A DNA stretch of 64,000 nucleotides from Sphingobacterium litopenaei (GTDB lineage Bacteria > Bacteroidota > Bacteroidia > Sphingobacteriales > Sphingobacteriaceae), in NCBI RefSeq assembly GCF_014692495.1, contig NZ_JACOIJ010000011.1:42336-106335 (forward strand). The letters are read 5' to 3'. How positions within the stretch are numbered: position 1 is the stretch's first letter; every line of letters begins with the position of its first letter. The translations under genes and the position numbers were made by a program. Positions 47,615-56,533 of the stretch are shown one piece after another. The notes under the pieces are model-generated. The model searched no databases and had not been told where the DNA came from. It saw only the letters and a list, made by a program, of their open reading frames with translations.

Positions 47615-48823
47615 ATGAAACGAAGAAATTTTATTCAAACATTAAATTTAGGTATAGCATCTTCGATCTTATTGAACTCTGACTTGAATGCTAAAACTAT
47701 TTTAATAAATGCTTCACAAGATTCTGACTTATCCTATCATCGTATTCAGAATATAAAACTTTCGAATGTACGAATGCAATACCCACGTTTAGTAGGTAAG
47801 AATGCGCGGTTGGACATTCATGGTTATGGACCTCGAATTGATATTTGTATTCTTGAAACAGATAAAGGTGCAATGGGGTGGGCATCATTGCGTGGTTCTA
47901 TACGTGGAGCACAGGATTTGGCAAAAGAAATCATCGGAAAAAAGGTTAGTGAACTTTTTGCAGTCAATGTGGGTATTTCCGATTCAAAATTTATTCCTTT
48001 TGATGCGGCACTCCACGATTTGGCTGGAGTAATTTTACACAAACCAGTGTATGCTCTTTTAGGCCAACAAAAGCCAATTCTTACGAAATATTATTCGGGA
48101 ATGATTTATTTCGATGATTTAGAACCTGCACAAAATCCGAGTGGAATAGATAAAGTATTGGAGAATTGTAAACAAGACTATGATTTTGGCTACCGTCAAT
48201 TCAAAGTTAAAATAGGGCGAGGCAATCGTTGGATGTCTTTTAGAGAAGGTTTGAATCGAGATATTGAGGTTACCAAAAAGATAGCTCAAGCATTTCCTGA
48301 TTGCGAAATTTTAGTGGATGGCAATAATGGATTTGCAGTGGATGAATTTATTCAATATATGCAAGGAATTTCTGGTGTTAATCTATTTTGGATTGAAGAA
48401 CCTTTTCATGAAACCGTAGCTGAATACACATATTTCCGAGAATGGCTAAATAAGGAAGGTATAAAAACATTATTAGCCGATGGAGAAGCAGATGCGGATC
48501 AAAACTTTATAATGGAGCTTTTGGATAAAAAACTTATAGATGTGCATCTCACGGATATTGAAGAGTTAGGATTTACCTATTGGCGAAAATTGATGCCTCG
48601 ATTGAAACAAATGGGCGCTCTATCTTCACCCCATGCCTGGGGATCATTACTCAAAACACATTATATTTCACATCTCGCTGGCGGTCTAGGTAATACCGTG
48701 ACTATAGAGGGTGTTACTAGCTTTTCTGACGACGTGGACCTTACTGGATATAAAATTGTAAAAGGACAATTGGTTCCTCCAGCAAGTCCAGGATTTGGCA
48801 TGCCCTTGTTGAAGAAAATATAA
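47615..48823 (+). CDS. Enolase-superfamily (mandelate racemase/muconate lactonising-like) protein
   Basis: A 402-residue protein with a Tat-like N-terminal signal (KRRNFIQTLNLGIASSILLN), so probably periplasmic. The C-terminal barrel has acid-base Lys197/Lys199 (FKVKIG), metal ligands Asp235 (LVDGNN) and Glu261 (WIEEP), a third acidic position near 289-291 (ADGEAD), and His340 in SSPHAWGS. This set fits sugar-acid dehydratases or epimerases; the substrate is unknown. It has no neighbour in an evident operon, apart from a hairpin after it. Confidence 0.9.
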   Translation: MKRRNFIQTLNLGIASSILLNSDLNAKTILINASQDSDLSYHRIQNIKLSNVRMQYPRLVGKNARLDIHGYGPRIDICILETDKGAMGWASLRGSIRGAQDLAKEIIGKKVSELFAVNVGISDSKFIPFDAALHDLAGVILHKPVYALLGQQKPILTKYYSGMIYFDDLEPAQNPSGIDKVLENCKQDYDFGYRQFKVKIGRGNRWMSFREGLNRDIEVTKKIAQAFPDCEILVDGNNGFAVDEFIQYMQGISGVNLFWIEEPFHETVAEYTYFREWLNKEGIKTLLADGEADADQNFIMELLDKKLIDVHLTDIEELGFTYWRKLMPRLKQMGALSSPHAWGSLLKTHYISHLAGGLGNTVTIEGVTSFSDDVDLTGYKIVKGQLVPPASPGFGMPLLKKI

Positions 48824-48845
48824 TTTCTTATCATAAAAATTAGCA

Positions 48846-48875
48846 CCCAAGCTTCAAACTTCAACGAAGCTTGGG
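48846..48875. terminator. Hairpin between convergent genes
   Basis: Perfect 10-bp arms CCCAAGCTTC/GAAGCTTGGG (48846-48855, 48866-48875) separated by 10 nt. The T-run on either side is weak, so it is probably but not certainly a terminator for the enolase-superfamily gene. Confidence 0.55.
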
Positions 48876-48892
48876 GTAAATTGATATGGCAC

Positions 48893-49183
48893 TCAAAGAA
48901 CCACAGAGATGTCCCACAATGTCATTCCTACAGTTATGCTTGGTGCATTCGGATTATTGATTTGTAATTCGGGATCGATAATCAATTCCACAGATGGTTT
49001 TGTTAAATCGTCTTTAGCGTCCATTATGCCGCCTTTTTTGCCCATATCTACGAGGGCGAACCGAACTTTTGGGGTATCTGGAGCAAAAGCTGGTAGGTTG
49101 GAAAAAATTCGACCAAATTTTCCTTTATCAAAATACTTGGATAAAAATGGTACGACATTCTGATAAGCATGCCCATGTCTCAT
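48893..49183 (-). pseudogene. Haem peroxidase, N-terminal remnant
   Basis: The 96-residue frame begins MRHGHAYQNVVPFLSKYFDKGKFGRIF and carries LPAFAPDTPKVRFALVDMGKKGGIMDAKDD. This is the N-terminus of bacterial animal-type haem peroxidases (usually about 500 residues or more). The homology stops at NAPSITVGMT, where the family continues into the haem-binding GQFxDHD region. Here LWDISVVL and a stop follow, and no further peroxidase text was seen in any frame up to the enolase-superfamily gene. The catalytic region is therefore lost. It may be a deletion remnant; expression would give only a stub. Confidence 0.8.
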
Positions 49184-49371
49184 AATTTTTGGTTTTAGGT
49201 AGTGATTAAGTTGATTATAATAGTATACGTTTAAACAACGTATTGGAGTTGTTGTTTTCTTTTAGATAAAATTATTTTCGATTGAAAAATATTTTTTAAA
49301 ACTGGGTGTCTGAAAATCAAGTGCAGATATTATCAAGCTTTTGATTATCTTTAATTTGAATTTATCGATCT

Positions 49372-50184
49372 ATGAGAGTACAATATTTGATTATTTATTT
49401 TTCGATTTTTATATGTGGTTGTCGTTCGGTCCAAAATACAGATTCAGACCCCATTCCTGTACACGATAGCCTAACAATATCGTCTAATCTTTTAAATGAA
49501 AATCGGGTAATTAATATATGGTTGCCTGAAATCTATAAACAGAGTACAGACTCTTTGACTGTATTATATATGGCGGATGGAGGTGTCAAGGAGGATTTTC
49601 CACACATCGCCAATACGTTAGAAAAGTTGATAAATGAAGGAAAGATAAGGCCTTTAATTCTAGTAGGTATTGAAAATACGATTAGAAGACGTGATCTTAC
49701 CCCCAAAACTGAAGTAGAAAAAGACAAAGAAGTAGCTACAGTTGTGGGAGGATCGGAGAAATTTAGAGCTTTTATAAAGCAAGAATTAATTCCAGAGATC
49801 GATAAAAGATACCGCACCCGTGCAGAAAGAGGTATAATTGGAGAATCCTTAGCAGGTCTTTTTGTGATGGAAACATTTTTTACAGAACCTACTTTATTTA
49901 CTCACTATATTGCTTTTGATCCCTCTTTGTGGTGGAATAATCATTTTTTAAATCGAAATGCAACTTCACTTTCTGATCTAGCCGACTCAACAGATTTGTG
50001 GTTTGCTGGTTCAAGTGCGGAAGATATTTCTATCCACACGAATGAACTTGCACAGATTTTGAAGGCAAATACTGTTAAAAAGCTGAAATGGCATTACTCG
50101 GATGAACCAAAAGAAAAGCATAACACCATCTTTAGAGCAACAAAGGAGAAGGCGCTTCTTTGGACTTTTGGGCTAGCCGATTAA
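49372..50184 (+). CDS. Exported alpha/beta-hydrolase esterase
   Basis: A 270-residue lipoprotein (IFICGC, Cys17) of the esterase D/enterochelin-esterase-like alpha/beta-hydrolase family. The conserved nucleophile elbow is GIIGESLAG with Ser159; the catalytic His is probably near residue 257 (EPKEKHNTIF). The opening TISSNLLNENRVINIWLPEIY and LTVLYMADGG are typical of the family. It probably acts in the periplasm or on the surface on an ester or siderophore. It is monocistronic; a -7-like TATCTTTA (49346-49353) lies upstream but matches only partly. Confidence 0.88.
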   Translation: MRVQYLIIYFSIFICGCRSVQNTDSDPIPVHDSLTISSNLLNENRVINIWLPEIYKQSTDSLTVLYMADGGVKEDFPHIANTLEKLINEGKIRPLILVGIENTIRRRDLTPKTEVEKDKEVATVVGGSEKFRAFIKQELIPEIDKRYRTRAERGIIGESLAGLFVMETFFTEPTLFTHYIAFDPSLWWNNHFLNRNATSLSDLADSTDLWFAGSSAEDISIHTNELAQILKANTVKKLKWHYSDEPKEKHNTIFRATKEKALLWTFGLAD

Positions 50185-50276
50185 TAATAACTGGTGTAAA
50201 CTGCCTTAAACTTATTATATGAGGACATTCTACGTTTATGTTACGTTAATATGAAGATGTTGTGAGTTTTATTAGG

Positions 50277-50284
50277 TAGTTTTG
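50277..50284 (+). promoter_or_regulatory. -7 element of the fatty acid desaturase gene
   Basis: TAGTTTTG matches TAnnTTTG and lies 22 nt before the GTG start at 50307. A clear TTG at the -33 distance was not found. Confidence 0.5.
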
Positions 50285-50306
50285 TATACATCAACTTTGA
50301 TTTGGG

Positions 50307-51347
50307 GTGACACATCAACAGAAAACAAATATTATTAAAAAGGAAATTATTGCTTCATATAAAACATTAAAAGCAAAATATCCTGTTCTTAGATATCAAA
50401 ATTTTATCGGCTTTTCCATATTTATCAGCTGCCTTCTTTTTAGTGCTGGTTTGGGTTATCTGTGGTACGTGGATATGATTCCAGCTTGGGCTTTGATATT
50501 AGGAAATGCCTTTTTATTTGGGGTATTGCATGAGCTGGAGCATGATCTTATTCATTTTATCTATTTCAAAAATAACCGGATTGTACACAATATTATGTTG
50601 TTGTTTGTCTGGTTAGTGCGTCCATTGACATTAAATCCATGGTTTAGAAGGGTATTACATTATCATCACCATAAGTTTTCTGGAACTCCACATGATGTGG
50701 AAGAGAGAGGGGTAACCAATGGCGAAAAATGGTCTTTGAAAAGGTTGTTATTTACACCAGATTTGGTAATTGGTAATCTATTGCGTGTCGTAGGATTATT
50801 TAGCGATATTAAACGTGAAGTAGATAAAGGTAACCTGAAATTCCAAACGGCTAAAAAACTGAAATTAAGTGGTGTATTTGGGTTAATTCCCTTTACCATA
50901 TTGTCTCACGTAATTTTGTATGTATTCTTTACGGATATCTTTTTAGATTTCTTACATGATAAATATCAGCTGAATTGGGTAATGCCTGATGCTATTAAAA
51001 ATATACTGACCTGGTGTAATCCTATTATTTATATTGTCTTATTGCCAAATTTATTACGTCAATTCTGTTTGCATTTTATCACTTCCAATCTGCATTATTT
51101 TGGTGATGTGGAGCAAGGTAATGTCATTGAGCAAACACAGGTATTGACAGTATGGTGGACTTATCCATTTCAATTGTTTTGTTTTTTCTTTGGATGGACC
51201 CATGCGATACATCATTTTGTAGTTAATGAGACTTTTTATATCCGTCATATTGCACACAAGAAGGCACATGAGATTATGCGCAAACATGGTGTACGTTTCA
51301 ACGACTTAGGTACATTCAGACGTGCTAATCGTTATCATGAAATCTAG
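50307..51347 (+). CDS. Membrane fatty acid desaturase
   Basis: A 346-residue integral-membrane di-iron desaturase. The three His boxes are HELEHDLIH, HYHHHKF and HAIHHF, the last following FFFGWTH. Four predicted helices (such as FSIFISCLLFSAGLGYLWYV) are present. It introduces double bonds into fatty acyl chains and so adjusts membrane fluidity. The start is a GTG at 50307 (MTHQQKTNIIKKEIIA); no in-frame ATG lies near it. It is followed by a terminator shared with the convergent gene. Confidence 0.92.
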   Translation: MTHQQKTNIIKKEIIASYKTLKAKYPVLRYQNFIGFSIFISCLLFSAGLGYLWYVDMIPAWALILGNAFLFGVLHELEHDLIHFIYFKNNRIVHNIMLLFVWLVRPLTLNPWFRRVLHYHHHKFSGTPHDVEERGVTNGEKWSLKRLLFTPDLVIGNLLRVVGLFSDIKREVDKGNLKFQTAKKLKLSGVFGLIPFTILSHVILYVFFTDIFLDFLHDKYQLNWVMPDAIKNILTWCNPIIYIVLLPNLLRQFCLHFITSNLHYFGDVEQGNVIEQTQVLTVWWTYPFQLFCFFFGWTHAIHHFVVNETFYIRHIAHKKAHEIMRKHGVRFNDLGTFRRANRYHEI

Positions 51348-51378
51348 TACTTTCAATTTTAATTTCATAGCACAAACA

Positions 51379-51408
51379 AAAAATGCTTCCAATTTTGGAA
51401 GCATTTTT
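51379..51408. terminator. Bidirectional terminator
   Basis: Perfect 14-bp stem AAAAATGCTTCCAA/TTGGAAGCATTTTT with a 2-nt loop between convergent genes; A-run on one side and T-run on the other serve both strands. Confidence 0.9.
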
Positions 51409-51432
51409 TATGAAGTAAGATTGCTGTAAATT

Positions 51433-52137
51433 CTAGAAGTTTGGTTTCAATAAATACTTGTCGTAGAATCTGAAGATATGTTCAACTGCATCTTCGGCGG
51501 TGTCAACGATTCTGTAAAGTTTCAAGTCTTCTTCTGAAATGTAAGCGTTGGTAAGCATCGTTTTTTCTACCCATTCCAACAAACCTCCCCAATAATCAGA
51601 TCCGACCAATACGATAGGGAAACGCGCAATTTTACCTGTTTGAATCAATGTAATCGCCTCGAATAACTCATCCATCGTTCCAAATCCTCCGGGCATCACG
51701 ATATATCCCTGTGAATATTTCATAAACATGACCTTGCGTACAAAGAAGTAATTAAACTCCAATAGTTTATCGCGGTCAATGTATTTGTTGTGGAATTGCT
51801 CAAAAGGTAATTCGATGTTAAGACCTACGGATTTACCACCTACACCATGTGCACCACGGTTAGCAGCTTCCATAATACCGGGGCCACCACCTGAAATTAC
51901 TCCATAACCTTTTTCGGCTAGAAGACTCGCAATTTTTACGGTCATTTGGTAATATTTGTGGTCTTCTGGAGTACGAGCAGATCCAAAAATTGAGACACAA
52001 GGTCCGATTTTAGCTAATTTTTCAAAGCCATCTACAAACTCCGACATGATTTTGAAAATCTGCCAAGAGTCTTTTACTTTTATTTCTTGCCAGGTTTTGT
52101 TGGCGAATGAATTTCTAATTCTGTTTTCTCCCGTCAT
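51433..52137 (-). CDS. LOG family protein (cytokinin riboside 5'-monophosphate phosphoribohydrolase type)
   Basis: A 234-residue Rossmann-fold protein of the TIGR00730/LOG family. The hallmark motifs are GGGPGIMEAANRGA (about 80-93) and PGGFGTMDELFEA (about 148-160). The family hydrolyses N6-substituted adenosine monophosphates or is a pyrimidine/purine-5'-nucleotide nucleosidase. It is cytoplasmic and monocistronic, with a bidirectional terminator at its end. The real substrate in bacteria is uncertain. Confidence 0.93.
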   Translation of the reverse strand: MTGENRIRNSFANKTWQEIKVKDSWQIFKIMSEFVDGFEKLAKIGPCVSIFGSARTPEDHKYYQMTVKIASLLAEKGYGVISGGGPGIMEAANRGAHGVGGKSVGLNIELPFEQFHNKYIDRDKLLEFNYFFVRKVMFMKYSQGYIVMPGGFGTMDELFEAITLIQTGKIARFPIVLVGSDYWGGLLEWVEKTMLTNAYISEEDLKLYRIVDTAEDAVEHIFRFYDKYLLKPNF

Positions 52138-52231
52138 AATAATTCTCTCTATCTGATAATTGCAATATAATAATTTTAACCAATTTCTCTGGATGAAAAT
52201 GGTGCGACAATTTTTATTTTTCTATAATAAT

Positions 52232-52513
52232 TTAAGCCTTTCTATCAGAATGTCCCAGACTTTTGTCTGGACAAATCTGGTTACGAACCAGCTGCTTAAT
52301 TATTTTTATGTCTTTAAAACCATCTTCGCGTTTACGATCAAAAATAATTTGGTCGCTCGTACGAATCTGAAAACGTCCTGCCACTTCAGAAGGTATTAAT
52401 GTGACGCCATAGACTTCTTCTTGGAAGGTAGTTAATAATTCTTGAGCCATATAAGTAGCGCGCAAAAGCCAGCCACATTTGGGGCAATATTCAATTTCAA
52501 TTGTCGGTTTCAT
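52232..52513 (-). CDS. SelT/SelW/SelH (Rdx) family protein
   Basis: A 93-residue protein of the thioredoxin-like Rdx family. The CxxC motif is in IEIEYCPKCGWLLRAT (with Cys rather than selenocysteine). The central VYGVTLIPSEVAGRFQIRTSDQIIFDRK is the family pattern. I chose the ATG at 52513 (MKPTIEIEYCPKC). A longer frame from 52618 adds unrelated residues and crosses the recR promoter. The family is a redox protein of unknown partners; divergent with recR (92 bp between start codons). Confidence 0.9.
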   Translation of the reverse strand: MKPTIEIEYCPKCGWLLRATYMAQELLTTFQEEVYGVTLIPSEVAGRFQIRTSDQIIFDRKREDGFKDIKIIKQLVRNQICPDKSLGHSDRKA

Positions 52514-52572
52514 CGCAGTAATATTACAAATTTTGTTCCATACTCGTCGTTCGTTTGCGTATATCTTGATAC

Positions 52573-52601
52573 TTGTCTGACAGAAAAAATAGTTACCTTT
52601 G
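52573..52601 (+). promoter_or_regulatory. Promoter of recR, ending 4 nt before its start codon
   Basis: TTG (52573-52575), an 18-nt spacer and TACCTTTG (52594-52601). The ATG of recR is at 52606, so the mRNA should start at or next to the start codon, as for engB. Confidence 0.75.
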
Positions 52602-52605
52602 TACA

Positions 52606-53220
52606 ATGAATTTTTCATCTAAACTATTAGAAAATGCTGTGGAGGAGTTTGGTCGTCTGCCTGGAGTAGGGAAGAAGACAGCTTTGCGTTTGGTGTTGCA
52701 CCTTTTGAAGCAACAGGACGCGGAAGTAACTCGTTTTACCCAGTCGTTGAATCTTTTAAAGGAAAAAATTCAATATTGCAAAGAATGTTATAATATCTCA
52801 GACGATGAAGTCTGTGAAATATGTCTTTCTGTGAAGCGTGATAAATCTACCATCTGTGTGGTCGAGGATACACGTGATGTGATGGCGATAGAAAATACAA
52901 ACCAATATCAAGGTGTGTACCATGTCTTAGGTGGATTGATTTCTCCTATGGACGGTGTAGGACCTTCTGATTTGAAAATTGAAGGATTGTTACAGCGTCT
53001 TCGTGCTGGAGATGTCAAAGAAGTAATTTTAGCCTTATCTGCGACGATGGAAGGCGATACTACGATATTTTACTTGTACCGAAAATTGAAAGAATTTAAT
53101 GTGCAGGTAAGCACCATTGCTCGTGGTATTGCTTTCGGAGGGGAATTAGAATACGTAGATGAGATTACTTTGGGTCGTTCTATTCTGACACGCGTTCCCT
53201 ATGAACGTAATGTAGGATAA
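52606..53220 (+). CDS. recR: Recombination mediator RecR
   Basis: A 204-residue protein. A helix-hairpin-helix (EEFGRLPGVGKKTALRL) is followed by a Cys4 zinc finger, Cys58-Cys61-Cys70-Cys73 (YCKEC, VCEIC). The TOPRIM domain begins at ICVVEDTRDV. It helps RecO/RecF load RecA at gaps. The frame extends 33 bp further to a TTG at 52573. The ATG at 52606 (MNFSSKLLENAVEEF) is preferred because the promoter lies in between and the family starts here. The resulting mRNA is predicted to be leaderless. Confidence 0.96.
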   Translation: MNFSSKLLENAVEEFGRLPGVGKKTALRLVLHLLKQQDAEVTRFTQSLNLLKEKIQYCKECYNISDDEVCEICLSVKRDKSTICVVEDTRDVMAIENTNQYQGVYHVLGGLISPMDGVGPSDLKIEGLLQRLRAGDVKEVILALSATMEGDTTIFYLYRKLKEFNVQVSTIARGIAFGGELEYVDEITLGRSILTRVPYERNVG

Positions 53221-53319
53221 GATTTTTTTAACGCTCATTGTCATTCATGAAGGAAGCTCCAAACCTAGCTATTAACGTATTTAATAGGTTATGTCTTTTT
53301 ATCTGAGCTATATCGCCAA

Positions 53320-54525
53320 TTAAACTTTCATTCGGCTGATTATCCAATAAAATCCTAAAGAAGCGGTAAGTAAAGTCGTACCCGCTACTGTCCATAATAC
53401 ACTGTACCCAAAATGTTCAGCTAAGTAAGTACCGCAATAAGGTGAAAATATATTGGCTGCCGCAAAAGCTAAAGAATTAAATCCCATATAAGCCCCTTGA
53501 TTATGCAATCCTGCTCTTTTGATGGAAATGGTAGCCATAAAGGGTAAGGTCAACATTTCGCCTGTCGAAAGGATAAACATCGCCATATACAACCAAATAA
53601 TACCAAAATCTACATTTAGCATAAAATAGGATAGGGCGGTGATAGCTGTTCCCCAAACCATTACTTGTCGCACTGAAAAACGATGTTCTACGAAATGAAC
53701 CAATACCATTTCGAATATTACAATAACGAAGCCACTAAATCCCAACAATAACCCAATCTGTCCAGCATCTAATGCATAAACGTCTTTGTAGAATAAAGGA
53801 AGTGTGCTTAGCAATTGCAAAAATCCCATCGAGAATATACAACATAAAATGTTGAATATGACGAAGAGTCCGTCCGTATACGCGTTGCGCTCTTTTGGTT
53901 TGGGTTTAGTCTCTTCTGCCTTAATTGGCGCTTGATTTTGAGTGCGATTTCTGAAGAAATAAATAAAAACGAATACAGCTACTGCCGCACCTAGTGCATT
54001 ACCATAGAAAATCCAATTGTAAGAAATTGAAGCTAAGAATCCGCCCAATGCCGGACCTATGGAAAAACCTAAATTAACCGCCATTCGGTTTAAAGAATAG
54101 GCTCTAGTAATATTTTCAGGCTTCGCATAACGTGCTACAGATACCGAGTTGGCTGGTCTGAAAATATCAGCTACCATAGTTAGTAAAAAAATCATTGGAG
54201 CTAAAGTCTCAAATGTTCTAAAACCTGGTAAAATCAAGAATAATGGAATAACAGCAATCTGGCTCATAGCCTGCACTTTGAAACTTCCAAATCTATCTGT
54301 TAGCCAGCCCCCGAACCATGAGCCACATACTGAACCAAGACCGAAACAACCCAATACTAATCCAATCTGTGTTTTGGAGAAGCCTAATTCTGAGGACATA
54401 TACATCCCAAGAAAAGGAATAACCATCGAGCCTGTCCGGTTTATCAACATGACAAGTGCCAACAACCATGCAGCAGGTGATAGTCCCTTGTAAGAATTTA
54501 TATATACTTGAAAAATAGACTTCAA
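53320..54525 (-). CDS. Major facilitator superfamily transporter
   Basis: A 401-residue inner-membrane protein with twelve predicted helices. The MFS motif A-like GSWFGGWLTDRFGSFKVQ is in the loop after helix 2; the cytoplasmic central loop (KAEETKPKPKERNAY) is short. It resembles drug/proton antiporters of the DHA1 group, but the substrate is unknown. It is monocistronic; there is no strong terminator after the stop that I could confirm. The region 53221-53319 shows no gene. Confidence 0.92.
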   Translation of the reverse strand: MKSIFQVYINSYKGLSPAAWLLALVMLINRTGSMVIPFLGMYMSSELGFSKTQIGLVLGCFGLGSVCGSWFGGWLTDRFGSFKVQAMSQIAVIPLFLILPGFRTFETLAPMIFLLTMVADIFRPANSVSVARYAKPENITRAYSLNRMAVNLGFSIGPALGGFLASISYNWIFYGNALGAAVAVFVFIYFFRNRTQNQAPIKAEETKPKPKERNAYTDGLFVIFNILCCIFSMGFLQLLSTLPLFYKDVYALDAGQIGLLLGFSGFVIVIFEMVLVHFVEHRFSVRQVMVWGTAITALSYFMLNVDFGIIWLYMAMFILSTGEMLTLPFMATISIKRAGLHNQGAYMGFNSLAFAAANIFSPYCGTYLAEHFGYSVLWTVAGTTLLTASLGFYWIISRMKV

Positions 54526-54644
54526 AACTAATTTACTTTAATTTTTTATGTAGTTTCTAATTTTAATATTATAAAATGATACCTTTTAGAATTGATGTAA
54601 AAGCAATAAAATTATCCTTTTTACTTTTGAATTTTTACTTATTA

Positions 54645-55592
54645 TTACGCTAAATCTTGGTTCAATAAATAATTGTTATATGCAATTTTCTTTTCTTTGG
54701 TCTTAGGATTGAAAATAAAATCAATACGTCCTAAGACAGCTCCGCCTGTTGCAGCTTGATTTACTATTGTAATTTTGCCTGCTGCATTTTTTACCTCAGT
54801 TGGCTTTTCTAATAAGGTGTGTGTGTGACCGCCGATGATTAAGTCAATGTCTTTGGTAGCTGCCGCCAAACGTAAATCCGATACTTTATCCTCTTCATAG
54901 GTATAACCTAAGTGCGAAAGACAAATAACAATATCACATTTGTGTTTGCTTTTTAACGTGGGGACAATCTTGTTCGCTACAGCGATAGGATCTAAATAAC
55001 GCATTCCTGCATAGTTTTTCTTGTCGACTAAGCCTTCAATGTCCACGCCAAGTCCAAAAACACCTATTTTGATTCCTTCTCGCTCAAAAATAACATAGTC
55101 TTTGGTTTTACCCGCTAATGCAGTTTGCGAAAAGTCGTAATTAGCTGTGAGGAAAGGAAATTTTGCTTTATCAAAATGTTTTAGAATTCCTGCTATACCG
55201 TTATCAAATTCATGATTTCCAAAAGTACCTGCGTCGTATTTTAATTTGGACATTAAAGTTAATTCAACTTCTCCGTCAAACAAATTAAAATAAGGAGTAC
55301 CTTGAAACATATCTCCCGCGTCAAATAAGAGTACATTTTTCTCTTCCTCACGGATTTTACGAATCAATGTACTGCGCCTTGCCACACCGCCTAAGCCTTG
55401 AAGACGAGAACCGTCCATGGGAAAAGGCTCAATTCGACTGTGTACATCGTTTGTATGTAAGACGGTGATTTTAATTTCTTTTGATGGTCTTCCCTGAACA
55501 AATTGTGGAAGTTGGCTCACAGCTAATGCACCACCTAGAACACTTAAATTTCTTAAGAAATTTCTTCTATTTAATGACTTTAATTCTTCCAT
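54645..55592 (-). CDS. 5'-nucleotidase, metallophosphatase domain protein
   Basis: A 315-residue periplasmic protein with a Tat-type signal (NRRNFLRNLSVLGGALAVS). It carries the di-metal phosphatase motifs of the N-terminal 5'-nucleotidase domain: HTNDVHSR, LLFDAGDMFQG, GTFGNHEFDNG, CLSHLGY and GGHTHTLLE. The substrate-binding C-terminal domain is missing here but is encoded by the neighbouring gene, whose last 26 bp overlap the start of this one. Together they would form one enzyme releasing nucleosides from nucleotides, in reverse gene order. Confidence 0.93.
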   Translation of the reverse strand: MEELKSLNRRNFLRNLSVLGGALAVSQLPQFVQGRPSKEIKITVLHTNDVHSRIEPFPMDGSRLQGLGGVARRSTLIRKIREEEKNVLLFDAGDMFQGTPYFNLFDGEVELTLMSKLKYDAGTFGNHEFDNGIAGILKHFDKAKFPFLTANYDFSQTALAGKTKDYVIFEREGIKIGVFGLGVDIEGLVDKKNYAGMRYLDPIAVANKIVPTLKSKHKCDIVICLSHLGYTYEEDKVSDLRLAAATKDIDLIIGGHTHTLLEKPTEVKNAAGKITIVNQAATGGAVLGRIDFIFNPKTKEKKIAYNNYLLNQDLA

Positions 55593-56319
55593 CTATTTGT
55601 GTATTTATGGTTTTACCCTCTTTTGTTAATTTCTCTATATAATCTATCAAGCCTTTTCGTACAATGATTCCAGTATCAGTACGCTTGATAGGATTGTTTA
55701 ATCCTTCCATATAATCACCCCCATTGGCTAGGTAATCGTAGGTTACAAGTTTGTAGGTTTTGTCGATATCAAAGGGCTGATTGGCAATAAAGACATTTAT
55801 CGGTTTACCGGCTTTAATATCCATTTTCAAACCCGATACAGGTTGACCTTCAGTTTTAGCAATAAAATGCAATAAGGTATTCATATCTTCACCGGATATT
55901 TCTAGGATTGTCACTGCATTTTCAAAGGGCATTAACTCAAACACATTGCCTACAGTTACATTTCCTTGTTTGATATCAGCGCGGATTCCGCCTTTAGTAG
56001 CCAAAGCTACTTGTGCGTTAGGATCTTGTAACTTCCCGATTTCCAATAATGCATCGGTAAAAAAATTACCGGCAGAAGTCTCAACTTGCGAACGGCTGCG
56101 TGTAAGGCTATATTCTGTATAACCAATCACACGATTCATTTCGTTTTCCAGCTTATGTTTGAATGGAATGTAATAGTTGACGATTGCCGTGTCTTCAGCA
56201 ATACTGTTATCGACTTTGTAGTTTATTTTCTCCTGTTGGAGGGAATATTGTGGTGTGCGGCAATATGTAAATGTACTTGCTACAACCAGTAATGCTAATA
56301 TCTTGGTATAAGAGCGCAT
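55567..56319 (-). CDS. 5'-nucleotidase, C-terminal domain protein
   Basis: A 250-residue exported protein with an N-terminal signal (AllVVASTFTYC, possible lipobox Cys near residue 20). The 5_nucleotid_C domain has TRSRSQVETSAGNFFTDALLE, VALATKGGIRADIKQG and LMPFENAVTILEISG; the final strand region YKLVTYDYLANGGDYMEG is also typical. It supplies the substrate-specificity half of a nucleotidase whose catalytic half is the next gene (26-bp overlap). Bacteroidota commonly have these as two genes. Confidence 0.92.
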   Translation of the reverse strand: MRSYTKILALLVVASTFTYCRTPQYSLQQEKINYKVDNSIAEDTAIVNYYIPFKHKLENEMNRVIGYTEYSLTRSRSQVETSAGNFFTDALLEIGKLQDPNAQVALATKGGIRADIKQGNVTVGNVFELMPFENAVTILEISGEDMNTLLHFIAKTEGQPVSGLKMDIKAGKPINVFIANQPFDIDKTYKLVTYDYLANGGDYMEGLNNPIKRTDTGIIVRKGLIDYIEKLTKEGKTINTQIDGRIKVIK

Positions 56320-56533
56320 AGTGTAGAATTTTCGTTAGTGCGAAGCTAAGAAGAAAGTACGGAGGAACAAATTAACTTTTTGTAAAATTTTAAAGTTTAC
56401 TAGAAATCATATTATTAAAAAAATAGCTTGTAATTTTTTATAAACAAGTATAAGTTGTAATTTGGCAGCTCAATTCTCGGACAGAGATTTTTTAGATAGT
56501 ATAAGACCTAAACAGTAGGAGGAAAAGAATAAG

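Noticed and set aside
56320..56533. SAM riboswitch before metA
   Set aside because: No stem arrangement resembling known SAM riboswitches could be traced in this AT-rich leader.
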